Source: CAKSUT01 sp045542335
Lineage (GTDB): Bacteria > Bacillota > Clostridia > Oscillospirales > CAG-382
NCBI GenBank assembly: GCA_045542335.1
Contig: JAZQKV010000116.1
Coordinates: forward strand, 71,565-135,564
DNA length: 64,000 nucleotides
Direction of reading: 5' to 3'
The position numbers were made by a program, and so were the translations under genes. Each line of letters opens with the position of its first letter. Positions within the stretch are counted from its first letter, which is position 1. Shown in pieces: positions 36,305 to 46,159 of the stretch. The notes beneath the pieces were generated by a model that was given only the letters and a program-made list of their open reading frames with translations, was not told the DNA's origin and made no database searches.

Positions 36305-38086
36305 ATGATTTTTGCACTGTGTGCGGCGGCACTTGCCATTATTTTGCTTGCCGCAGTGCTGATGACGGTAAAAAGCAGAGAGAAATCCGCCTTGTGTGAT
36401 AAAGAAGCTTTCGGATTTGTTGATTTTGCAGGAGTATTGACTCTTGTTATTTTGAGTGCACCCATGCTGTTTTTGTCGCTTGGAAACAGGGAGGCACCGG
36501 AAAATTCCGTTGATGTTGCAAAAACACCGGTTGCATTTGCGTTTAAAACGCCGGCTTATATTGAAACTTTGATGGTTTATCCAACATCAAACGAAATTAA
36601 CGGTTTGAGCAAGCTCTATATTTCCTACACGGATGAAAGTGGAAACGAGTTTCACAAGGAGCTTTCGGATTATGATGTGTATTCATGGTATCCGCTTGAC
36701 ATTTCGGGAAAAATTTCACGGCTCGTGGTTTATGCCGGTGCAAAGAACCTCGGAATAGGCGAAATCGGATTTATAACGCAGAATGGAAGAATAACGGCAG
36801 ACGCTTCCCTTGGCAATCTTTACATACAGACGGAAGAGGGATTCAAGCAAGCCACGTTCCCCACAGGAGTTTTCGATGAGCAGGACCTTGTGCCGGAGCT
36901 TGCGGACTACACCAACGGAATGTATTTCGACGAAATATTCCACGCAAGGACGGCAAAGGAATACATCGACAAAGAACCTGCTTACGAATGGACACATCCG
37001 CCGCTTGGAAAAATCCTTATTTCTTTGGGAATAAAGGTGTTCGGCATGAATCCATTCGGGTGGCGGTTCATGAGTGCGTTGTTCGGAACGCTTACTGTTG
37101 CAGTATTATACTTGTTCGCAAAGCTTTTAACCGGGAACAGCATTATTTCTTTTGCTATGGGGTTGCTTATGACGTTTGACTTTATGCATCATGTGCAGAG
37201 CAGAGTTGGAACGATTGATGTTTTTCTTGTGTTCTTCATAATGCTTATGTATATGTTTTTGTGCATGGCTTTGGCAAAAGAACAAGTGAGGTATTTGCCG
37301 CTTGCTCTTTCGGGGGTGAGTTTCGGACTTGCATTTTCGGTAAAGTGGTCGGCGGCATATGCGGTGCTTGGCGTTGGAATACTTCTCCTCTTGCGGATTT
37401 TCCGTAAGCATGAGAAATGGCAGGAGAGAATAAAACTTTGTGGCTTTACTGCTTTGACTTTCGCACTTGTTCCAATTTGCATATACATACTTTCCTACAT
37501 TCCCTTTGTTTTGGAAGACGGAAAAACAGGATTTATTGCAATTCTTGAAAACCAGATGAAAATTTTAAGTTATCATGGGTCATTGACTGTGGGGCTTGAG
37601 CATGATTTTTCGTCGGAGTGGTACACATGGGCGTTTGACATAAAGCCTGTGATGTACTATTCTGCATGGCGGGATGCGGATACGGTTGGTGCAATATCCG
37701 CTTTCGGAAACCCTGTGGTATGGTGGGCAGGAGCTCTCAGTGTTGCGGCAAATATTCTACTTGCAATTGCAAAAAAGGATAAAAAGGCAGTATTTCTTCT
37801 GACCGGATATTTTTCCTGTCTTTTGCCTTGGATATTTATTGCAAGGTCATCGTACATTTACCACTACTATCCCTGCACCATCTTTATGATTCTGCTTATT
37901 GCAAACATCTTTATGCATCTGATGAGAGCAAGACCGAGACTTTCTTACGCACTGTGCGGTGCGACGGTGGCTCTTTCCGCTTTCGCATTTGTGATGTTTC
38001 TTCCGGCAATAAGGGGAGTATTTACAAGTACAATGTATTTTGAAGGATTCTTAAAGTGGCTGACCACATGGAATCTGTACATATAA
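36305..38086 (+). CDS. PMT-like polyprenyl-phosphate-dependent glycosyltransferase (GT-C)
   Basis: 593-residue multi-pass membrane protein. After two N-terminal helices comes an extracytoplasmic hydrophilic domain (about 65-185), then the PMT/GT39-type core: GMYFDEIFHARTAKEYI with the catalytic Asp-Glu pair near 207-208, followed by EWTHPPLGK and FGWRFMSALFG. Such enzymes transfer a sugar from a polyprenyl phosphate carrier to proteins or wall polymers on the outer face. The ATG at 36305 follows AAGGAGG by seven bases. The gene is 21 bases ahead of a giant secreted protein, and a GT2 lipid-sugar synthase lies downstream, which suggests protein O-glycosylation. Confidence 0.85.
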   Translation: MIFALCAAALAIILLAAVLMTVKSREKSALCDKEAFGFVDFAGVLTLVILSAPMLFLSLGNREAPENSVDVAKTPVAFAFKTPAYIETLMVYPTSNEINGLSKLYISYTDESGNEFHKELSDYDVYSWYPLDISGKISRLVVYAGAKNLGIGEIGFITQNGRITADASLGNLYIQTEEGFKQATFPTGVFDEQDLVPELADYTNGMYFDEIFHARTAKEYIDKEPAYEWTHPPLGKILISLGIKVFGMNPFGWRFMSALFGTLTVAVLYLFAKLLTGNSIISFAMGLLMTFDFMHHVQSRVGTIDVFLVFFIMLMYMFLCMALAKEQVRYLPLALSGVSFGLAFSVKWSAAYAVLGVGILLLLRIFRKHEKWQERIKLCGFTALTFALVPICIYILSYIPFVLEDGKTGFIAILENQMKILSYHGSLTVGLEHDFSSEWYTWAFDIKPVMYYSAWRDADTVGAISAFGNPVVWWAGALSVAANILLAIAKKDKKAVFLLTGYFSCLLPWIFIARSSYIYHYYPCTIFMILLIANIFMHLMRARPRLSYALCGATVALSAFAFVMFLPAIRGVFTSTMYFEGFLKWLTTWNLYI

Positions 38087-38107
38087 ATCCATCTCAGGAG
38101 GTACACA

Positions 38108-41100
38108 ATGAAAAAACTGTTTAAGAAGTTTGTTCCGGTGCTGTTTGCCATGGCTTTGATTGCTTCGGCACTCAGCTTTGGTGCTTTTGCAAGCTACATG
38201 GATTTCGGCGAGAATACAACACAGAAGCACATAGGTGAATTTACACAATACTCATGGGACAATCCCATATCAAATGATGTGGTAAATGATAAACACGGTA
38301 GAAGTAACGCTTTCTATTATTTCCAGTATGTCAAGAATGAATCTTCCTGCAACGGCGTAAGATTCATTCTCTGGTACGACCGAGTTATAGGCGTTTACAC
38401 TCCCGATAACGACTATGATGAATATGACGTTTATTGGGCAGCCACATTTGACGATGACTTTATGCAGCGTGTAAAGCTCGGACAGATTGAAGTTAATATC
38501 ACCGCAAAAACACGCAACGCCAAAGGTACATTCAACCAGGAAACGGGACGCATTTCCTTAAAGGGTTACCAGAGTGACCAGAAGAGCGAGACGTTTGATT
38601 TCTATTCACCCGGCAGCAAATGTGACGGCGAACGTTTTGTTGATTCCGGATGGATAAGGATTCCGAGCAACACAGAGTATCTGAGAATCAATGCGTGGTC
38701 CGACAGAGGCGGTCTTGGCACGCAGAAGAGAAACAGAAGTGCGGTGTATGACATAAAAGTGCTCTTCCGTGACACAACGGCTCCCAAGCCTATAGAGGCA
38801 GGTATTGTTGAGGGCGACTGGAGCGGAGTTGTTAGTGGCGACAACACTGCCGACAACGATTATAAGGTGGCAGTTCCAGGAAGCACCATAAAGTACTACG
38901 TCAAGTTTAATGAGACCATCAGTGTTGACAATAATAAGCTGAAGCTCAGAATACAGAACAGAGGCGACATCCGCTATCCTACCAGACCTTTTTACGCAGA
39001 GTATGCAGGTTGCTCCGGCGATACAATGTATTTTACTATGAAGGTAACCGACAACACCGACTGCGTTACTGCCTCAAACGACACCTCCCTCAATCCTACG
39101 GGCGCGGTTTATGAGCTTGAACATTCGGGCTTTACAGACACGTCGGGAAACCTTGTTAAAGGTGATAAGCCATTACCTCTTCGCACGTTGTTCAAGCCGT
39201 CTAATCTTCGCATTAACGACATAAAAGTTGGATTTGCCAAGGAAATGAACGACGAAAACGGGTATTATCCCACAAAGTACACAAGAGTGCCCACAAGCGG
39301 ATTCGTTTGCGGCTCTTTCCCCAAGGACCTTATAGGTACTACTCTTAAAACAGGCTCAGGAAACCCCAATCTTCAACCTACCGTTGCAGGTCCCGACACT
39401 CCTGTTTATTTCAGAATCGTGGTAAATGATGAAATCAAGACATCAGATCTTTCATCATCTGCAAATTATAGTACAAAGCTGAAGGTCATTATTTCCAAGA
39501 GAGGCGCAACCCCCCTGGATAAAATGGATACATCCAAGGGAGACAAGTTCGGATATGCTTCGCTTGTTGCGGCAAGGATAATAGGTAACAACAACGGTTC
39601 GGGCAACCATTACGGTGTCAAGAACAACATGGTTACCGAGATGTTCTTCAAGTATGTGCATGATAAGAGCGACACATCTCTTGAGAATACCACATACACG
39701 GTTTATCCTGCGTTTGAAGCGGAGAGCAGTATTCCTTCGGAATCTGTGTGGGTAAATGTCAGAGGTATTGATGATGATGGCACAGGTTTCATAAGCGCAG
39801 GAGAGGGCACTTACATCCGTACAGCATCGGGTGTGCCGGTAACCGACGTTTTCATAGAGCGACTCAAGATGGGTCCTGTTCCCAAGATCGACTGCAGTGT
39901 ACCGGTACTTACCGAGAAAAAAATCTCCGAAGACTGGGCAACAAAGCTTCCTGATGACAACTACCTCAAATTTGAGGACAACTACGACTTGTCCAACGAG
40001 GGCGTGACTATAAGCGTAGTTCAGTATGACAACTCGGGCAACAGAACGGTGCTTCCCATTGTAATGCCGGGTGCAGAGGCGGGTTATTCATATGTGATTC
40101 CTGTGATGTATTCCATGGCAAAGCTCGGAGGTCTTCAGCTGGCAGCGCCTATTGAGGACAATCAGAGAGCTATGTATCTTGAATACTCCCTCAAGGACAA
40201 GGCAGGAAACGAAGGCAACAACTTCGGCAAAAAGAACATAAGGCTTTATCTGGACAACACTCCTCCCACGGTTGCATATCAAAACGGAAACTACACCGTT
40301 GACGGCAATAGTGCGACGGTTGAATACGATGTAAGAGACACCGGTATAGGTGAAATCTCTCACGTTGTATACTATAAGGTTGAGGCGATGGGTATGTTCG
40401 GCAACACACCGTCCATCGTGAACAAGACTGCCTACAGATATAATGACCCTGATGTTATAGATTTCACCGGTGTACAGGGTACAAGAGAGCTCTGGAGAGT
40501 TTGGGCATCCTATGCGGACACTCTTGGCAACAGAGCTGTGGACAACGATGGCGAAACCATTTACACCCCCAGCGAGCCTATTGAGCTTGCCACAAGAACG
40601 CTTGATATGTCGGCTGTTAGAAACTCGGAGATGGTTTCAGACGAGCATGATGTTAGGATAAAGTTCAATAACGAGCCTACAACGGATTATACCATTGAGC
40701 TGTACTACAAGTGGGTATACGGCTCATCGGATGTACCTTACATAAAGTACAAGAAGATGACCGTTACGGATTACAAAAATGAGCTTGCAAACATAAACTT
40801 TGCCGATGAGGCTATTGTAAAGCAGTTTGTTGATGATGCCAAAGGAGAACGCACATTTTACGCATACGCAAAGCTGCTCCCCGAAGACGTTTACTGCTAC
40901 AACCTTACGCAGACTGTTTATTTTGACAAGTCCGCTCCCACAATCAGCACATCCGTAAAAATGTCAGACCCTGACAAGCTGGCAAGTGAAATCCACTACA
41001 TCAGCTATGACATCACCGATGACGGCGGAAACTACAAGAATGGTATTTATACAAAGCACAGAAACGTGAGCTTTGTTCCTGCTTATGAAAGCGCAGGAAG

Positions 41101-44100
41101 TGAGCCTGTTTACCCCAAGCTCAATGTTTACATTGACAATGAGCTTATAAGGACTGACGAGCTCACACTTCTTACAGGCACATATGTGTCGAATGTCAAG
41201 GAAGATTTTCTCAGCTCCGAGTTCAACGGTGCAAGAACCATAAGCTACGAAATCGTGGCAGAGGACATTTTTGGACACAGCGCAAAGAGAAAAACCGGCA
41301 CATATTACATTGATGCGGAGTGCCCAGAGCTTTCCGACATTGAAGTGAAGTTCAAGGCAGGAAGCTTCAGTGAGTATGACGAAGAAAACGACTTCTACAT
41401 TATAAATGACCTTGCGGATATCGAGTCTTTGTCAACTACGATTACTGACAATTTCTCCGGAAATCTTGTTGTTTCCCACCAGGCAAACGGTGCTTTCAGG
41501 CATTTCACAAGCCTTGAGTCTACCGACGAGTATGCATATACATACAGAAATCCCGTAAAGTCTGACTTTACAAGGACTTATCACAATGGCAGAATGTTGT
41601 ATTACTTTACCTTTGACGGTGAGGACGTTATAGGTAATGCGGCTTATACAAAGATCGTATACTTCTTTGTTGATGCAAAGACACCACAAATTTCCGGCAG
41701 AATTCCTCAGCATTCCGCTATTTACAAAGAGGGAACGGAATTTGTTTTTGATCTTGAATATGACTACGAGTCTCACGAGCAGTTTGAAGACTTTACTGTA
41801 GAGGTTGATGGTGACGGTGCAGAGGTCAATCACTACTACTTAGGAAGATTCAGCGTGAAAGTTACGCAGAATGCAATACTTGACATATCGGTTACTGACG
41901 GCATGGGCAAAACAGGAAGAATGTCTGTCAACATTGACTGGTATGACGATGAAGCGCCGGAGGTTTCCGACGGTACGGTAAATCAGACACCTGCCGAGGG
42001 TGAAGCGAAGTACGGTGAAATCAGATTCAACGTGACGGACGGAAGCTATGTGGGTACTGTTCTTGTTGCAATTGTGGAGGAAGGCACAGACCCCACGGAG
42101 GACGACTATTTTGACGGCGGCATAACTGCTGAATACTTCGGCGAAGAAAACGAGTACACAGAAGTATATCTCTCCCGTGAAAACGGAAAATATACTCTTG
42201 AGTTTAAGGCTATTCCCGACGGCGAATACGATATTTATGCAAAGGCATACGATTCCTGCGGAAACGAAAGCGAGGACGCTCTGATAGCACAGATTTCCAC
42301 CACCATGGAGGGTGCACAGATTATTTCGGGTCCCACATACACGCCCGATACTCTCACAGGCGGCGAGGTTATTGTAAATGTCAAGACAGATATTCCCACA
42401 GCGAGAATATATGACATTGAAGGCGACGGAAGCATTGCGGCGATGCAGGAGGCAGTTGCTGAAGCAAGACTCAGAGGTTTCTCATATATTCTTGATGGAG
42501 AATACCACAGCGAAACGGAATTTGATGTAATCAATGCACTTTATGAGGAGCTGAGGGACAAGGACGAATATGACCTCACTCCCGAAGAAAAGGAAATCTA
42601 CAAGGGCTATAACGCAGGCACTTCCTACGACCCCTATGCGGGTATTCTTGATCCCGAAAACACATATGAGGTTGTTGAACCGCAGAGAGATGTTCTGGAC
42701 TTCCTTCACAACGAAGCTTACTACCCCATTGAGGAGAGCTACGAAGGCTACGATGTTATAAAAACTGTTTCGGAGGAAACGAGACTTGTAAACATCGTTG
42801 AGAGCTACAATCTTGACACCGATGCCCTTGCAATGGCAGGTATCACAAACGAGGATGAAGTGGGTATTGAATTTGAAGATGCAGGCATTTACACCATGAA
42901 CGTGCTTACATACCCCACACGTTTTGATGAATCAATCTACGGTGAATACAACAGAACACTCTATGAACAGTACCTTATTTGTGTAAATCCTTTCTATGGT
43001 GAGGCTCTCACGGAAGAAGCTATTTACGAAAACTTTGGCGAAGGCATTGACCTTGCTCTCTTTACTTTTGATGAAGAAACAGGCGAATATTTCTTCCCTG
43101 TTGATTCGGAAGACATTACGGTGAGCGAAATCAACAATGCAGGTTTTGGCGATTTCCTTGAGCTGTTCAGCACCAACGAATATACCAATCCCTTTGTTTC
43201 TGACGGAGAAAACCTCACAGAGGAAGAGCTTATTGCGGCTGTTGAAGCAATAGGCACTCTCAAGGAATTGAGAAAGAAAACAGCGACAATTGTTGCTGAC
43301 AGATACTGCAAGCTGTATCTCAACAATCCCAATCAGTCGTACTCCGCAAACCACAATATGCGTTTCAGATACAACACTGAAAGAGACGTAAGGTTTATCG
43401 ACAGGACAGGTCAGGAGATTGTAGTACCCATCAAGATTGACTGGATTGACCCGTCGCTTCCTCATGTTCCCTACGACAATATGATGCTTGAGCTTGTGCA
43501 ATACGTTGAATACGAAGACAGCGAGCCATACGAAAGCAGCTATAAGGTGACGGGTCCTATATCCCTCACTCCCGAGCCTGAATACGGCGTTGTTGACAAA
43601 AAGCTTCTTCTCACGGTTGACCTTACAAGCTACAAGGAAAACGAGGAGATCGAGATTTACGACCAGTTTTACATTGTAAATCTTCCCGAAGGCGCTCAAG
43701 CCGAAGAGGTTTTCGATGACAATTACGATGAAATGCCTCTCTACGACAGGTTTGTACTTGAAGTTACGGAAAACGGCATTATCAGCTTTGATGTAATCAA
43801 TCCCTCCGTAATAGACGATGCGACAAAGACGTATATTGCACCTCAGATTTACATTGTTGACTGCATTGACGACGAAGCTCCTACGGCTACTCTCGAATAT
43901 ACTCCTGCAAAGCCCGTCAGCGATAAGAAGAAGGTGAACACAGACGTTACGGTAAGGGTTGTGGACATGGCGGACAACATTGCTGTGGGTCATGAGGTTA
44001 AGCTTGACTTTGATGCGATGCTTGAGGTAAACGGCATTGACGAGTTACCCGATGAGCTTTACGAGCATGGCACTTACACCTTTACGGAAAACGGAGAGTT

Positions 44101-46090
44101 TACGTTTGTAATCTCGGACTTGGTTAACAACAGAACATATATCCCCGCAGAGGTTGACTATATCGACAAGAACGGCGTGGATATTGAGCTTGAGTTGTTG
44201 TATGACGGCGAAGAGGTTGCGATAGAGGACGTAAGCGAAGATAATAACGACCGGAGCTTTATTGAAAAAGTTTACCAGGTAACAGACGAGCGAGCTTTCG
44301 GTAAAAACCTTGAAATCAAGGCATATGTAAACGGAGATCTCATTGCAGAGGATGTTATCCTTGTGGGTGAACATGAATGGCGCACGGAATATGAAGGACC
44401 TTCAGGAAATGTTGGTACTGCATATATAAGCGGCTTCAATTTTGACACACAGCCTCCCGAAGCCTATGTTTCCTACTCAGTTCACCGTCCCGGAAAGGGA
44501 GAAAAGAGCTATGCTGTTGCAAAAATATCTGTTTACGACGAAATCCCGGATGAATTGAGAGTTGTTTCCGTTAGAGGACAAGCAGGTGACTATGAATTTT
44601 CGCTTGCAGATGCGGCAATAAGCTATCCCGGAACGGAGGATGAGCCTGCAATAGTGGAATTGAGATTTAATGAAAACGGATATGCGGATGTTGTTATTGC
44701 CGATGTGGTGGGTAACACAACAACGGTTCAGATTTCGGTTTCAAATCTTGACAGAAATGCTCCTGCGGGTTCTGTACAGTATTCAACAAAGGCGCAGACA
44801 AACAACAATGTTGATGCATTCTTCATTCTCTCTGAGCCTGCAGACTATCAGATATTTGATACAAACGGCGACATTATAAGAGATTATGCAGGAACATACA
44901 CGAATTACTTCTCTCACACGTTTACGGATAACGCAACATTGTTCTTGAGATTTACCGACGAAGATGGAAATGAATCGGAATCCTTTATCTCAACTGTTAC
45001 AAACATTGACAAGCAAGCTCCAAAGCTTGAGGTGAAGGAAATCCACAAGGACAAAGCGATGGATATGGACGGCAATATGATAACATACTATGGTGCTGCA
45101 ACCATTGAACTTGAGGTTGTATCTGCGGGCGATGTTCTTGAGGGCACTGACGAAGATACGGTTGTTCTTGTTGGTGCATCACAGTCGCTGTTCCACACAG
45201 TTATGGAAAACGATGTTTACACATTTATGTATGCTGACCTTGCAGGAAATATGGGCAAGCTTGTTGTTGACGTTGACGTGATTGATGACACACTTCCCAC
45301 AGCGACAGTTACAGGCAACCCCACAGAGTGGACAAATGTTGCAGCTGAAATCACAATTACTGCAAATCCCAAGCCTGATGGCAGTCCGTCATACATTGTA
45401 ATGAACGGTGTTGAATATGAAACCGTAAAGTTTACCGCAATTGAAAACGGAGATGTGGGCTATGTACTTAAAGATACCTCAAACAAGTCTGTAACGGAAA
45501 CTGTTGAGGTGAGATATGTTGACATTGTTGCTCCCACGATTGAATTTGACGGAAACAAGGACCTTTATATTCTCCCGGGAGAATTTGATGAGGCGGAATT
45601 TGAAGATGTTGAATTCTACGATAACGAAGACGGCTCCGGAATCACTGCTGACGGACTTATGATAACATATCCCGAGGGATTTGACGAGAATGTTCCGGGC
45701 GAATACAATGTAACTTTCAGCGTGAGTGACGTTGCAGGAAACACTTCTTCTCTTGTCCGCAAGATTACGGTGCTTGGTGAAGACGATGTATTTGCCGTGA
45801 TCAATGGCACAGTTCTTATTCCCGACACAATGACAACCTTCTGGAACGGAGAAGAACTTGAGCTTTCATTCCTCAATGCCGAAAAGCAGGGCAATAAGCT
45901 TTCATACGCATTTGAGCCGGGTTACTTCATGGCGGCAGAAATGAAGGGTACGCCCTATAAGAACCTCACAACACCTGATGCAAAAATCACGCTTGATTCT
46001 GACAGTGCGGGAATTTACACGCTCTTTGTGCAGACTGAAGAAAGAAAGATGATGGTTATGTATGTGTTTGTTGCAGGTGGTGAAAGCTAA
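38108..46090 (+). CDS. Giant secreted protein with Ig-like repeats
   Basis: 2660 residues. Signal peptide 1-29 (cleavage expected after FGAFA). The body is a chain of beta-sandwich modules, many opening with a D-x-x-x-P motif (DNTPPTVAY, DTTAPKPIE, DKQAPKLEV, DDEAPTATLEYTP, DIVAPTIEFDG), typical of bacterial Ig-like domains of surface stalks. Acidic overall. It lacks an SLH repeat, LPXTG motif or C-terminal anchor helix, so it is presumably released or held by partners such as the next protein. Strong AGGAGG ribosome site; 21 bases after the PMT-like gene. Function unknown; adhesin or surface scaffold is plausible. Confidence 0.85.
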   Translation: MKKLFKKFVPVLFAMALIASALSFGAFASYMDFGENTTQKHIGEFTQYSWDNPISNDVVNDKHGRSNAFYYFQYVKNESSCNGVRFILWYDRVIGVYTPDNDYDEYDVYWAATFDDDFMQRVKLGQIEVNITAKTRNAKGTFNQETGRISLKGYQSDQKSETFDFYSPGSKCDGERFVDSGWIRIPSNTEYLRINAWSDRGGLGTQKRNRSAVYDIKVLFRDTTAPKPIEAGIVEGDWSGVVSGDNTADNDYKVAVPGSTIKYYVKFNETISVDNNKLKLRIQNRGDIRYPTRPFYAEYAGCSGDTMYFTMKVTDNTDCVTASNDTSLNPTGAVYELEHSGFTDTSGNLVKGDKPLPLRTLFKPSNLRINDIKVGFAKEMNDENGYYPTKYTRVPTSGFVCGSFPKDLIGTTLKTGSGNPNLQPTVAGPDTPVYFRIVVNDEIKTSDLSSSANYSTKLKVIISKRGATPLDKMDTSKGDKFGYASLVAARIIGNNNGSGNHYGVKNNMVTEMFFKYVHDKSDTSLENTTYTVYPAFEAESSIPSESVWVNVRGIDDDGTGFISAGEGTYIRTASGVPVTDVFIERLKMGPVPKIDCSVPVLTEKKISEDWATKLPDDNYLKFEDNYDLSNEGVTISVVQYDNSGNRTVLPIVMPGAEAGYSYVIPVMYSMAKLGGLQLAAPIEDNQRAMYLEYSLKDKAGNEGNNFGKKNIRLYLDNTPPTVAYQNGNYTVDGNSATVEYDVRDTGIGEISHVVYYKVEAMGMFGNTPSIVNKTAYRYNDPDVIDFTGVQGTRELWRVWASYADTLGNRAVDNDGETIYTPSEPIELATRTLDMSAVRNSEMVSDEHDVRIKFNNEPTTDYTIELYYKWVYGSSDVPYIKYKKMTVTDYKNELANINFADEAIVKQFVDDAKGERTFYAYAKLLPEDVYCYNLTQTVYFDKSAPTISTSVKMSDPDKLASEIHYISYDITDDGGNYKNGIYTKHRNVSFVPAYESAGSEPVYPKLNVYIDNELIRTDELTLLTGTYVSNVKEDFLSSEFNGARTISYEIVAEDIFGHSAKRKTGTYYIDAECPELSDIEVKFKAGSFSEYDEENDFYIINDLADIESLSTTITDNFSGNLVVSHQANGAFRHFTSLESTDEYAYTYRNPVKSDFTRTYHNGRMLYYFTFDGEDVIGNAAYTKIVYFFVDAKTPQISGRIPQHSAIYKEGTEFVFDLEYDYESHEQFEDFTVEVDGDGAEVNHYYLGRFSVKVTQNAILDISVTDGMGKTGRMSVNIDWYDDEAPEVSDGTVNQTPAEGEAKYGEIRFNVTDGSYVGTVLVAIVEEGTDPTEDDYFDGGITAEYFGEENEYTEVYLSRENGKYTLEFKAIPDGEYDIYAKAYDSCGNESEDALIAQISTTMEGAQIISGPTYTPDTLTGGEVIVNVKTDIPTARIYDIEGDGSIAAMQEAVAEARLRGFSYILDGEYHSETEFDVINALYEELRDKDEYDLTPEEKEIYKGYNAGTSYDPYAGILDPENTYEVVEPQRDVLDFLHNEAYYPIEESYEGYDVIKTVSEETRLVNIVESYNLDTDALAMAGITNEDEVGIEFEDAGIYTMNVLTYPTRFDESIYGEYNRTLYEQYLICVNPFYGEALTEEAIYENFGEGIDLALFTFDEETGEYFFPVDSEDITVSEINNAGFGDFLELFSTNEYTNPFVSDGENLTEEELIAAVEAIGTLKELRKKTATIVADRYCKLYLNNPNQSYSANHNMRFRYNTERDVRFIDRTGQEIVVPIKIDWIDPSLPHVPYDNMMLELVQYVEYEDSEPYESSYKVTGPISLTPEPEYGVVDKKLLLTVDLTSYKENEEIEIYDQFYIVNLPEGAQAEEVFDDNYDEMPLYDRFVLEVTENGIISFDVINPSVIDDATKTYIAPQIYIVDCIDDEAPTATLEYTPAKPVSDKKKVNTDVTVRVVDMADNIAVGHEVKLDFDAMLEVNGIDELPDELYEHGTYTFTENGEFTFVISDLVNNRTYIPAEVDYIDKNGVDIELELLYDGEEVAIEDVSEDNNDRSFIEKVYQVTDERAFGKNLEIKAYVNGDLIAEDVILVGEHEWRTEYEGPSGNVGTAYISGFNFDTQPPEAYVSYSVHRPGKGEKSYAVAKISVYDEIPDELRVVSVRGQAGDYEFSLADAAISYPGTEDEPAIVELRFNENGYADVVIADVVGNTTTVQISVSNLDRNAPAGSVQYSTKAQTNNNVDAFFILSEPADYQIFDTNGDIIRDYAGTYTNYFSHTFTDNATLFLRFTDEDGNESESFISTVTNIDKQAPKLEVKEIHKDKAMDMDGNMITYYGAATIELEVVSAGDVLEGTDEDTVVLVGASQSLFHTVMENDVYTFMYADLAGNMGKLVVDVDVIDDTLPTATVTGNPTEWTNVAAEITITANPKPDGSPSYIVMNGVEYETVKFTAIENGDVGYVLKDTSNKSVTETVEVRYVDIVAPTIEFDGNKDLYILPGEFDEAEFEDVEFYDNEDGSGITADGLMITYPEGFDENVPGEYNVTFSVSDVAGNTSSLVRKITVLGEDDVFAVINGTVLIPDTMTTFWNGEELELSFLNAEKQGNKLSYAFEPGYFMAAEMKGTPYKNLTTPDAKITLDSDSAGIYTLFVQTEERKMMVMYVFVAGGES

Positions 46091-46159
46091 TAATAATTGC
46101 GATTTAAGGCTTTTAAACTATTTGTGTCGTCAGAAAAACGGCAGAATGGAGAAAAATAT

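Noticed and set aside
42932..43993. 353-codon frame antisense to the first giant gene
   Set aside because: Shadow of the highly biased acidic coding sequence on the other strand.
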